Source: Gelidibacter mesophilus DSM 14095 (GTDB taxonomy: Bacteria; Bacteroidota; Bacteroidia; Flavobacteriales; Flavobacteriaceae). Taken from it: DNA of 64,000 bases. Shown here one piece after another: positions 47,846 through 57,318 of the stretch (position 1 is its first letter; every line of letters begins with the position of its first letter). Under the pieces are notes generated by a model. The model saw only the letters and a program-made list of their open reading frames with translations, ran no database searches and had not been told where the DNA came from. The stretch spans positions 113,427 to 177,426 of the forward strand of contig NZ_AUHD01000009.1 of the NCBI RefSeq assembly GCF_000423005.1. Direction: 5' to 3'. The position numbers and the translations under genes were made by a program.

Positions 47846-48409
47846 CTAATTATTCAACGGAAACGCGATTCCTACAGCAAATGCTCCAGCGTATTGTTGC
47901 ACTGATGGTTGAAAGTAATAAGAAAATCCTAAATCCACATTATTGTTCTTTCCCAATTCAAGTCCAAATGAAAAAGGAATATGGTAAATAATGCCACTTT
48001 TGTCAAAAGTATCATAGGTTGTGAAGGTATCAAATTTTCCAATTGAAGTCCCTATGCCAACTTCAACGTAAGGTGCCACCCAAGGAATTGGCGCACGTAA
48101 TCTTACTTTTCCACCAAGTAAAAAGGCTTTTGTTTCAGCTTTTTCATCCGTTGGATTGTCATTTAGATCTTTTCCATTTGAGTTTGTTAAAATGAAGCCT
48201 GCATACGGCCTAAATTCAACCCAAGAAGTAACTTTCATTATCAGTTCTCCTTGTGCAAAAAAACCAGTGTCAACAATTTCGTCAACGCTATTGTACGGAG
48301 CGCTTAATCCATATCCAATTTGGGCATTTATTGATTTTTCTTTAATAAATTGTGCTTCGGCTAAATTTGAAGTCAGAATTATAATGATGAGCATTAAAGC
48401 TTTTTTCAT
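47846..48409 (-). CDS. Outer membrane beta-barrel protein
   Basis: A 187-residue protein with a signal peptide (MKKALMLIIIILTSNLAEAQ) and about eight amphipathic strands, e.g. INAQIGYGLSAPYNSV, VAPYVEVGIGTSIGKF, VDLGFSYYFQ, finishing with GAFAVGIAFPLNN, an aromatic/hydrophobic C-terminus suited to the BAM machinery. It resembles OmpW-like or PorT-like small barrels; no specific function is evident. It is monocistronic. Ends in TAG. Confidence 0.8.
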   Translation of the reverse strand: MKKALMLIIIILTSNLAEAQFIKEKSINAQIGYGLSAPYNSVDEIVDTGFFAQGELIMKVTSWVEFRPYAGFILTNSNGKDLNDNPTDEKAETKAFLLGGKVRLRAPIPWVAPYVEVGIGTSIGKFDTFTTYDTFDKSGIIYHIPFSFGLELGKNNNVDLGFSYYFQPSVQQYAGAFAVGIAFPLNN

Positions 48410-49006
48410 AATGTCTTACAGTATATATTTAAAAGTAATAAACCTATCTATACCTACGTTTTTATGAATGTGACAGTAATTGTCGCCACCCAATTTTTTC
48501 ATAAAATACTGTATTGATACGAATTTCCAGCCGCCAATCTAACACCTTTCCCTAAAATATTCAATAGATGGATCTAGGTGTTTTGCAGCTTTTTAGAAGG
48601 CAGTATTAACCGCTTTCCTGATGCCTATTCGTTTGTCCGCTGCTGTTCGCTTTGCATGTCCATCCGTTTGCTTGTTTGTAAGGAGTGCCCATAAAGAGCC
48701 CTTAAAATGCCAACAAAATGTATATGAGATACATGATTAGAAAATATAAATTCCATCACAAAGCAGGTTGAGAATTAAGCAAAGTTCAGTTCTCCAGAAT
48801 TCTATAATTCAATCCTGAAATTTGTACCTTTGACGCCGCTTATAAAAGTGAATTTATGCCTTTGTAGTTTATCAATTAAAACTATATTTCTGCACTTTTA
48901 ATGATATTGATCGACATCAATTACAAATGTGTTTTTGAATGCTAAGCGATTATTCAAATGTCAAAATAGTATAGACACTAGGATCAGTGTCTCTTTAAAA
49001 TAAAAA
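48410..49006. other. 597-base gap between barrel gene and recQ
   Basis: It contains a short stretch of higher GC (about 48600-48710) but no frame with protein-like content on either strand. There is no clear terminator for the convergent side; promoters are not resolved. Confidence 0.4.
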
Positions 49007-50791
49007 ATGATTACTACAGATACTACTTTAAAACTTTTAAAAACCCATTTCGGATACCGTAGTTTTCGGCCTAACCAAGAGCGGATTGTCAATGATATCA
49101 TCAATGGCAAAGATGTTTTGACCATTATGCCAACGGGAGGAGGGAAGTCGGTATGTTTTCAGTTGCCAGCCTTGGCACTTCCAGGAACGGCCATTGTCAT
49201 TTCGCCTTTGATTGCTTTAATGAAAGATCAAGTGGATGCGCTTTTAACCAATGGCATTTCAGCTGCATATTATAATAGTAGTCAGGAGGTTTCGGTACAG
49301 AATGAGACTCTCAAAAAATTGCAAAAAGGCCACTTAAAATTGATTTATGTTGCACCAGAAAGCTTGCAAACCCTTGCGCCATATTTTTCAGAGATAGATG
49401 TTAGCTTAATTGCGGTTGACGAAGCGCATTGTATTTCATCTTGGGGTCATGATTTTAGACCCGCTTATACCAAATTGGGCTACCTGAAACGGCAATTTCC
49501 CAACAAACCGATCGCTGCATTTACAGCGACTGCCGATGGCGCTACGCAACAGGATATTCTTAAACAACTGAATATTTTGAATGCCAAAGTGCATCTGTCC
49601 TCTTTTGATCGGAAAAACCTTTATTTAGAAGTGCGCCCCGGAACCGATCGCATCAATCAGATTACACGATTTTTAAAGACACGACCCGAGGAAAGTGGCA
49701 TTATTTATTGCTTGAGCCGAAAAAGCACGCAAGAGGTCACCACAAAACTTAATAAAAGTGGATTTAAAGCCAAAGCGTATCATGCTGGGCTTTCTGCCGA
49801 CAAGCGAAACAACATTCAGGAAAGTTTTATTAATGATGTCACCCCAATTATTGTGGCTACCATAGCTTTTGGAATGGGCATTGACAAAAGTAATGTGCGT
49901 TGGGTCATCCATTACAATTTGCCCAAAAACATTGAAGGCTATTACCAAGAAATAGGACGTGGTGGACGCGATGGACTTCCTGCGTATAACATTTTGTTTT
50001 ATTCTTATGCTGATGTCGTTCAGCTTAGAAAGTTTACGAATGGTGCTACCAACGCTGATTATCAAATAGCAAAATTGGACCGGATGCAGCAATTCGCCGA
50101 GGCTCTCAGCTGTCGTCGCATTGCGCTTCTTAATTATTTTGGAGAGCACCACACGGAAAACTGCAATAATTGTGATGTATGCAAATCGCCGCCGCGTTAT
50201 TTTGACGGCACACTTCTTACCAAAAAAGTATGCTCAGCGGTTTACAGGCTTAAAGAACAAGAGTCAACCGGGATGGTCATTGATGTGTTAAGAGGTGCAC
50301 AAAATGCTCAGGTTCTAGGAAAAGGGTATCAGAATATCAAAACTTACGGACTGCTAAAAGATATGTCCTGGTTAGATTTGCAACAGTATATTATTCAGAT
50401 GTTGAATCAAGGAATCTTGGAAATCCGCTTTCATGAAAATGGGCGGTTACTCTTGACGCCGTTGGCCAATGCTATTTTATTTGATGACCGACCTGTGCGT
50501 TTGGCCACTCCTCCAAAACAAGTATTGGCAATTAAGGCAGATCGCCCCAAGCATACATCAGATTCCAAACTATTTCAAAAATTACGTGAACTCCGCTCAG
50601 CGATTGCCAAAGAAGCGAAAGTGCCAGCATATGTCGTCTTTAGTGATGCGACTTTAAAGGATATGGAAGCACGACGGCCAAAGACCAAATCAGAATTTAA
50701 AGAGATATCAGGGATTGGTAAAGTGAAGGCTGAACGGTACAGTCGCTACTTTTTGAGCGCCATCGCTGCGTTTGAGTCAGACAAGGCCTAA
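49007..50791 (+). CDS. recQ: ATP-dependent DNA helicase RecQ
   Basis: A 594-residue 3'-5' helicase for recombination repair. Walker A is TGGGKS (43-48), the Walker B box is VDEAHCISSWGHDFRP (DEAH near 137) and the motif VI region has YYQEIGRGGRDG. A zinc subdomain has four Cys (first in CRRIALL, the others in CNNCDVC) near 365-395. A winged-helix RQC region and a C-terminal HRDC domain (LRELRSAIAKEAKVPAYVVFSDATL, ISGIGKVKAERY) complete the E. coli-like layout. A convergent terminator lies beyond. Confidence 0.95.
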   Translation: MITTDTTLKLLKTHFGYRSFRPNQERIVNDIINGKDVLTIMPTGGGKSVCFQLPALALPGTAIVISPLIALMKDQVDALLTNGISAAYYNSSQEVSVQNETLKKLQKGHLKLIYVAPESLQTLAPYFSEIDVSLIAVDEAHCISSWGHDFRPAYTKLGYLKRQFPNKPIAAFTATADGATQQDILKQLNILNAKVHLSSFDRKNLYLEVRPGTDRINQITRFLKTRPEESGIIYCLSRKSTQEVTTKLNKSGFKAKAYHAGLSADKRNNIQESFINDVTPIIVATIAFGMGIDKSNVRWVIHYNLPKNIEGYYQEIGRGGRDGLPAYNILFYSYADVVQLRKFTNGATNADYQIAKLDRMQQFAEALSCRRIALLNYFGEHHTENCNNCDVCKSPPRYFDGTLLTKKVCSAVYRLKEQESTGMVIDVLRGAQNAQVLGKGYQNIKTYGLLKDMSWLDLQQYIIQMLNQGILEIRFHENGRLLLTPLANAILFDDRPVRLATPPKQVLAIKADRPKHTSDSKLFQKLRELRSAIAKEAKVPAYVVFSDATLKDMEARRPKTKSEFKEISGIGKVKAERYSRYFLSAIAAFESDKA

Positions 50792-50794
50792 AAT

Positions 50795-50823
50795 AGTCCT
50801 TTTCAAACTTGAAAAGCCGGACT
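50795..50823. terminator. Bidirectional terminator between recQ and the propeller gene
   Basis: AGTCC-TTTTCAA, AC, TTGAAAA-GCC-GGACT forms a long stem between convergent genes, with T/A tracts on both sides. Confidence 0.75.
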
Positions 50824-51737
50824 TAATTAGAGAAGGTTTGCGTATCAATGTCGATACCCATTAATTTGGCCGGCACTCTTATCTTAATGGGACCAATGGT
50901 AGCATTGAATTTTTCATTGGAAAGATATAAACGATGCGAAGTTGGTGTTATTTTATAAAGTGCAATCCCTTCAACTTGATGTCCCAGGGTAACAATATCC
51001 GAAATTTTTTCTGAGATTTCCCCTGAAAACACATCTAGACTATGTTCAGGAATATTATGGATGGTACAAACAAATGGTGCTTCTGAAGTACTATATCCCA
51101 CAAGGTAAATTACTCGTTCATCAGGAGAACTATCAGCACCTGTAATAAGGCCGTTAATTAGGTAGCTGCTTTCTAAAATTGCGCTATGGGTGCCACTGTT
51201 TTTTGGTACCGCATAAACATTCGTCGTGTTGTCTTCCCAGTTTTTTGTAAATATAAGCAGCTTATCTCTATACGAAATTAGTCCTTCGGCATCCCAATTG
51301 TTTCTGTTTGGTTGCCGCGTAAAATCAAGTTGATCGGCATAGGTAAAAGCTATAATTTCTGCCGTAACGGCATTTTCAGCAGCATTATAATCTGCTTTTG
51401 AGATTTTATAGATTTTTAAATCAGTTCGGTCTCCAGAGTTATTTCCAATATCGGCAATATAGATAAAAGAGGCATCTTGGGCGATATCTTCCCAATCAAC
51501 ATTGGTAGCATTGGTTATTTCAACGGTTCTTGTGATTTCACCGGTGGTGGCATTTACTTCATATAATTCTGCTTTTCCACCACTGTCAGTATGTGTCATG
51601 AGGATGTTGTTATAAAAAAGAAGACCGGAAGTTTCGTCTAGGGCAGGTGTTTCTAAGATTGTGATATCTTCGGCAATTTGTGCGCTGGCAGTGAATAAAC
51701 CAAACCAAAGCATGAGACTTGTTGCAATATGTTTCAT
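50823..51737 (-). CDS. Secreted beta-propeller (SdiA-regulated-like) protein
   Basis: A 304-residue exported protein with a signal peptide ending ASAQ (residue 19). The repeating pattern TNATNVDWEDIAQDASFIYIADIGNN, WDAEGLISYRDKLLIFTKNW and HQVEGIALYK is that of the Bacteroidota propeller family related to SdiA-regulated and esterase-like proteins. There is no type IX sorting tail. The target or ligand is unknown. It is transcribed alone, convergent with recQ. Confidence 0.75.
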   Translation of the reverse strand: MKHIATSLMLWFGLFTASAQIAEDITILETPALDETSGLLFYNNILMTHTDSGGKAELYEVNATTGEITRTVEITNATNVDWEDIAQDASFIYIADIGNNSGDRTDLKIYKISKADYNAAENAVTAEIIAFTYADQLDFTRQPNRNNWDAEGLISYRDKLLIFTKNWEDNTTNVYAVPKNSGTHSAILESSYLINGLITGADSSPDERVIYLVGYSTSEAPFVCTIHNIPEHSLDVFSGEISEKISDIVTLGHQVEGIALYKITPTSHRLYLSNEKFNATIGPIKIRVPAKLMGIDIDTQTFSN

Positions 51738-51797
51738 TTAATTTAAAAGATCTGTTTTGAAATTTAGGTCCGTGTTCTCGAGCGAAAAACTCAATAT

Positions 51798-51995
51798 TTA
51801 TTGCACTTCTGATTTAGGCGTTAAGGATTTTAATGTAGTGCAAATGTAGGGTTGTACTCTGTAACGCATCAATTCTATTAGAAATAAGTAATCACATTTA
51901 TAACATCCAATATGTGCAAAATTTCCGTGTTTATTTTGGATCAAATAGTCTTTACTAATGCAAGCGTGTAAAAATACTAAAAATAACAAAGACAT
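51798..51995 (-). CDS. Possible small lipoprotein (65 aa)
   Basis: ATG 51995 to TAA 51798. The N-terminus MSLLFLVFLHAC gives a very short signal with Cys12 as possible acylation site; the rest contains paired Cys (HIGCYKCDY and PYICTT). I recognise no family. It lies in a long gap and could be a real small lipoprotein or chance; the signal-like start is the only support. Confidence 0.3.
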   Translation of the reverse strand: MSLLFLVFLHACISKDYLIQNKHGNFAHIGCYKCDYLFLIELMRYRVQPYICTTLKSLTPKSEVQ

Positions 51996-51999
51996 TCTG

Positions 52000-52609
52000 T
52001 AGACTTTTTCTTAATTAGAACAGGCATTAACTTGAACTTACTCATTGTAAACTCAAATTATCACATTTAAACGCAGCAAGATTTACGTTTAAGGGGGTAT
52101 TACCAAAAAAGCTCGAAGGCCTTCCGACAAAAAAGTTTGCGTAGCATATCTTATCAAAAATAGGTGATTCCCATAAGACGTGCGTGGTACATTTTGGCTC
52201 ATAACAAATCAATGTGGTATCACCAAAGTGGAACATTTGTGTCAGGTGCAAAATGAAAATTTTAAAAATCAAGCGCACCTAACCTAGTAGATCGATGCAA
52301 AATGGAGACAAAGAGTTATTCAATCGTTACTTTAGAGAAGATATATGAAGTGTCTATATTTTTAATGACACCTATGAACTTCAAAAGATAATCAGCTATA
52401 ACTACAGAGCATCAGTCTCCTAATTTCTTCAATAGTTTCTTGAACATTATAGCAGCATTATTGAATGCATATGGATAATTTTTGGGGCTGTTAATTTCTT
52501 TCGAATAGAGTACGGTAAATACACTCTTTTGGGTTGTCCTTGAGTTGTTTATTGTTTGTTTTGCATTAATAAATTGTAACTTTGCCAATGAATCCCCATT
52601 TCATTTAGA
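52000..52609. other. Gap before the histidine kinase; one doubtful minus-strand frame
   Basis: A minus-strand frame (52278-52042) reads like protein in parts (CYEPKCTTHVLWESPIFDK, FFVGRPSSFFGNTPLNVNL) but has no recognised family and is not called. No terminator or promoter was clear apart from the kinase leader. Confidence 0.3.
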
Positions 52610-54416
52610 ATGACTTATATTTTCCAAAAAATTGATCGTATTTTTACCCATATATTATTTAGTGAAAAAGATCCTATAGATAGAGCGCGCATTAAGATGC
52701 TTACCTATATTTTGATCTTGTATCCTTTATTTACGGGTATCCTTATCATGGCCTACCTCATCACTGGCGAAACTTTGCACCTGATAAGGGTAATTGTTGT
52801 TTTTAGTGGAACGCTGTCATTACTAGTGGTACTTTATGTTACACATGTTTGGAGGCTTGTATCACATGTTGTACTATTTATCTGTGGTCTGGTTATTTGG
52901 AGTAATCTATTGGTTTTCGATCAAGGTCTTGATCTAGAAACAATACAGTGTATTTGGCTGGGATGTATGCTAAGCTTTTACATGCATGGCTCAAAATGGG
53001 GATGGATTTATTCGACGCTTTATATTTTGCCAGTCGTTATTTTTACGACGTATAATAGTGAAGGCTTATTTAGCTTAGGTGTCAATAATCCTGTGCAAAG
53101 CCGAATTTCTTATCTATTTGTTGTTTTTTATAATTTCCTGCTTATCCTATTTCTACATTATTATTTCTTTAAGGAGTTTAATCGGAAATTCCTGAATTTG
53201 ACCAACACCAAAAATGAGCTTAGAGACCTCAATAACAGGCTTAAATTAAGTCTGTGGGAAGTTGAACAATTGTCCAATGCCCGAATGGAGTTTCTTTCAA
53301 CAATGTCTCACGAGTTGCGAACTCCTTTAAACGGCGTCATTGGTATGTCAAATATATTGTTGCTCCAAAACCCCCCGGAAAGATCAAGAAGAGAATCTTG
53401 CGCTCCTGAAATTTTCAACTGAGAATCTCTTATCTCTCATAAACAACGTTCTCGATTTTAATAAATTCGATTGGGACAAGATGGAATTGGAAAGGATTTC
53501 ATTTAATCTTTCCGCGCTGATCAGTAATAATTTTCACAGTTTTGAACAGAGAGCACAAAAAAAATCACTGGAAATGTATCTTGAAATGGATCCAAAATTA
53601 AAAGATATTAGTGTGATTAGCGATCCAACCAAGATTACCCAAGTTTTATCGAATTTAATGAACAATGCCCTAAGCTTTACAGAGAAAGGTTCTGTGAGTT
53701 TGTCTGTGAGTGCCAAACCTATATCTAACACTACATTAAAAGTTTATTTCAGTATACAAGACACGGGTATTGGAATAGCAATGAATAGACAGGAGAGCAT
53801 TTTTGAACCATACGTGCAGGCAGCCTCAAATACCACACGGCACTACGGAGGTACAGGACTGGGGCTGCCAATAGTAAAGAAAATTTTGGCCATGTTTAAG
53901 AGTCAGCTGCAGTTAGAAAGCACACCAAATATGGGTACAAAAATTTCTTTTGATATAGATTTAGAATATGAGGTATCAACTGAGTCGGTAGTGACAGATC
54001 AGTTAACTGGAGATGTGGATATAGGACATCTCAGAATTTTGGTAGCTGAAGATAACGAGGTAAATAAATTGGTGATCAAAAAAACTTTAGAACAATGGAA
54101 TATTGTTCCAGAAATTGCAAAAAATGGCGCCGTTGCCTTAAAGAAATTAAAGCAGGGCAATTTTGATTTGATACTGATGGATTTATTTATGCCGATAATG
54201 GATGGTTACGAAGCAACTGCTAAAATTAGAAAACTAAAAGACCCAAGTAAGTCAGATATTCCCATTATCGCCCTTACAGCCCAATTTGATGAGAAAGTAG
54301 CTCAAAAAGTTTTAAAAGCCACCATGGACGACTATTTATCCAAGCCATTTAATCCTGATCATCTTTACGAAAAATTAAAGATGATTGCAGATAGCAAAGT
54401 TGAAATATTCTCTTAA
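52610..54416 (+). pseudogene. Hybrid sensor histidine kinase with frameshift at a C6 tract (53371-53376)
   Basis: Removing one C from the C6 run joins two frames into a 601-residue hybrid kinase. There are six membrane helices in the first 195 residues, a coiled linker and HisKA with [16 protein letters not shown]. The ATPase domain carries LSNLMNNALSF, DTGIGIAMN and GGTGLGLPIVKK. The C-terminal receiver carries ILVAEDNEVNKLV, the phospho-acceptor Asp in LILMDLFMP, and LSKPF. In the corrected frame the join reads [19 protein letters not shown], the normal helix-2 sequence. The first frame ends at 53422. It may be an assembly error, or the tract may switch the kinase on and off. Confidence 0.85.
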
Positions 54417-54893
54417 CGATAATTCCTTGCAATTATGAAAAGATGGACTTTAGCGCTGTTTGTTTACAACTATTGAAACCTATGTTTCAATGTTAATTAA
54501 ATTATTGAATCATTGAGCATAAAGATCCCTATCGAGCGATGATCTCCGCCAAGCTTTTTAAAAACTAAGAAAAGTTTTGGTTCCATGCAGATATATATGG
54601 ATTGCTTAAGCCTATAGGTTTTAGTCTTTGGTTATAGCTTTTTATCGATGAATAAGTTAATGGGCTATTATGAAAACGAGACGATTAATTTTACATTCAA
54701 TTGATTTCGAAAATTGTTAAATTCAAAAAATTTTAATGATAAAAATTTTTTAAATTAAAATATAAATTATGTTTGTGCCCCTAATTTAAATTGGCAGCAC
54801 TTTTTAGACATCATAACTAGAAAAGAAACAAAATATGTAAAGTTCTAAATTGATTATTTATTCATCAGAATCCCAATTCTCACATTTTAACCT
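54417..54893. promoter_or_regulatory. Gap with promoter candidate for the surface-protein cluster
   Basis: TATGTTTG at 54768-54775 fits TAnnTTTG, about 118 bases before the first cluster gene, in a very AT-rich stretch. No clear -33 partner is present. No coding frame was seen in the gap. Confidence 0.35.
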
Positions 54894-55738
54894 ATGAAAA
54901 AAAAATTATTCCTAGTTATTTTACTAGCTGGTCACTTCCTATATGCACAAGTGGGAATTGGCACAGAAACCCCGGATCCTTCTTCACAACTGGATATCTC
55001 TGCCACGAATCGTGGTGTATTGATTCCTCAAGTAACGCTAACCGGTTTATCTGATATGACAACCATTACGGCCGGCAATGTCAATAGTTTATTGGTCTAT
55101 AATACCTCGACCACCAATTCGCTTTCGCCGGGGTATTATTATTGGTTTGAAGGCGCATGGAAAAGATTGGCCACTGATTCTGATTTGCCAGAACTTGAGG
55201 TGAATAATGGTTTAAGTATTGACCAGAACACTGGTGCTATTCTATTAGGTGGAAACTTAAATAAGTCCACCGCAATCATGACCAGTGCTTCAAATACCTT
55301 GGCCATTGGAGGTTTGGTAAAAGCTTCTCACAACAATGATATCGTGGGTATTGATAAAACTTCTGGTGTTTTAAAGCAAATGAAAGCTGCTATGCCAACC
55401 TTCTTGTATATGCCATCCATCTCTTTGCCTACGGCTGGAACTCATATCGTTAGCGGGGACGGCACGGCTTTTCAGTAACTGCCGGTGTATTTTCAGTGAG
55501 TTTATATGCGCGATACCTAGAGCAATTTGGTGCTCCTGAAATTTCAAATCCAACAAGGACCACATCACTTCCTGTTTTAGCCGCCAATGAAATGGATTAT
55601 TATATCACAGGTTATGACAAGGCTGTATTTGAAAATATTACTATAACCGATGCAGGTATCTTATCTTATAAGGTAAAAGCTAATGCTGTAGTTTCTTCTC
55701 GTACGTTCATGAACATTGTTTTTGCAGTAAAGCCTTAA
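54894..55738 (+). pseudogene. Secreted VGIGT-type surface protein with frameshift near 55470
   Basis: A 281-residue exported protein after adding one T to the T4 run at 55469-55472: the frame then reads GDGTAFSVTAGVFSVSLYAR instead of stopping at TAA. It has a signal peptide (LAGHFLYAQ), the VGIGTETPDPSSQLDISATNRGVLIPQ motif found at the start of many Bacteroidota tail-fibre-like or surface repeat proteins, then a beta-rich region to IVFAVKP. No type IX sorting tail is seen. It is the first of three genes that look co-transcribed. Confidence 0.72.
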
Positions 55739-55763
55739 TCCTTATTTTATTAAATAGAGTGCC

Positions 55764-57278
55764 ATGAAACTATATATTAGAATACTACCGCTAATGGTGT
55801 TGTTGCTAGCTGTGGATCAGCAAAGTATGGCCCAGTGTTTTCCAAATTTACCGGCCACAAGTGCCTTTGCAGATCCTGCGACGAGTGCAAGTCCTAATGC
55901 CAATAGAGTCTTTTGGCTTACTTGGGGATCAACCTATGCGGAAAGTATTGGTGCATATCCATACGGTAAGCCGGGAGTTCAGCTCAACGTCGGGTCTAAG
56001 ACATATGGGAGTATCCCTCTTGGTGCAGGACGCTTTATGTGTGTTGAAGCCGAGATTATGCTTTTAGATGTCTCTGGAGTTGCGGCGTCTAGGAAAAAAA
56101 TTGTGTCTTATATTCCAGGAACTTATCAAGCTTCAGGACAAGAGGGCGATTTTCTTGACATCTTATACAACATAGGGGGACAAGGAGTGTCTAATGGAAA
56201 ACCCAACAATAAAATGGCTTCGGGCATTATAAATGATTATAATCTTGGAAGAACCGTTAATATAGTCATTAAAGTGAAGGCTACTACAGATGGTAAACCG
56301 GTAAGAATACGGGGCATGGTATTAGCAGATGCCGAGGCATTGGAAGATAAAAATGAACATATAATTGCATCTGGCGATGGGAATTGGACGGTCGCGAGAG
56401 TGCAAAAAAACATTGGTCAAGGAGAATATGTGATGCGCAAGGAGAACAATTCTTCTGGAACAAAAAGTATAATTTTTCAAAAGGGAAATAACAAAAGAAC
56501 TGGTGCCGTCGCTTTTCTTAAATATAATAATTCCGCTTATGCTTCAGAAGCGGACGGATATGCTGTAGAATTTTCAGCAGAATTTCAAGGGGCCGGAAAA
56601 ACGGCGATTGCCTTTGGCTTATTGACATCAGGATATGATTTTGGAGATGCTCCTGAATCTTATGGAAAACCAATTCATCTCATCGATGATATCTTTTTTG
56701 GTCCGGATGGGGTGGTAGAGAATGGTCCTGCCGTTAACATCAATACAGCTGCATACACCCCAGGATCATTAACAAGTGAGAAAAGACGTTACTTAGGAAG
56801 CACGGCACCAGATGCCGATTTTGATACGATGTTTTCCATAGATGCACTAGGTGATGATAATTCTGGTACGGCAGGTAGCAATGAAGAAGATGCCTGACCC
56901 TTACAGTTCAGACGTTTTGCGGCTGAAGAATACTATAAACCAGGAGACAAAATTACCGTTAACATTCCTTATAAAAACGGTGTTGCTGGAGATAAAATTT
57001 CTGGTTGGATTGATTTTAACCTGAATGGAACTTTTGATGAGAATGAACGCGTTACAGCTAACGTTACCACCTCTGGTAATGGGAATGTAGTTTTACAATG
57101 GACGGTTCCTCAGTCCCGTAAAGCCTACAGCACTTATGTGCGCTTGAGGTATTTTGGTGCCATTGATGATGCTACTAAATCAACCGGGAATGCTTTATAC
57201 GGAGAAGTAGAAGATCACCGCATCTATATTCTTACTCCGGTAATCACCAATCCCATGTTAAAAAATCAAGGTATTTAA
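55764..57278 (+). pseudogene. GEVED-domain surface protein interrupted by in-frame TGA at 56895
   Basis: A 504-residue exported protein with a signal ending SMAQ. A central region (PNKxASGIINDYNLG-like) is followed by DFGDAPESYGKP, the classical start of GEVED/CshA-type domains, up to SNEEDA, then TGA (56895-56897, codon 378). The same frame continues PLQFRRFAAEEYYKPGDK, SGWIDFNLNGTFDENERV and GEVEDHRIYILTP to TAA. A Trp codon (TGG) at the stop fits the family. It begins 25 bases after the preceding gene; the next starts 40 bases on. Confidence 0.75.
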
Positions 57279-57318
57279 TTAGAGCCCCACTCTTTTATTT
57301 ATGGTACAACCTACTTTT

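Noticed and set aside
52042..52278. 78-residue minus-strand frame
   Set aside because: Protein-like in part but without recognised family, signal or operon context; left as a doubtful frame.
9477..56897. Genome-wide reassignment of TGA to a sense codon (for example Trp or Gly)
   Set aside because: Trp is encoded by TGG throughout the intact genes and no second TGA codon appears in them, the expected residues at the interrupted sites differ, and some genes (45571, and probably 26678) end naturally at TGA.
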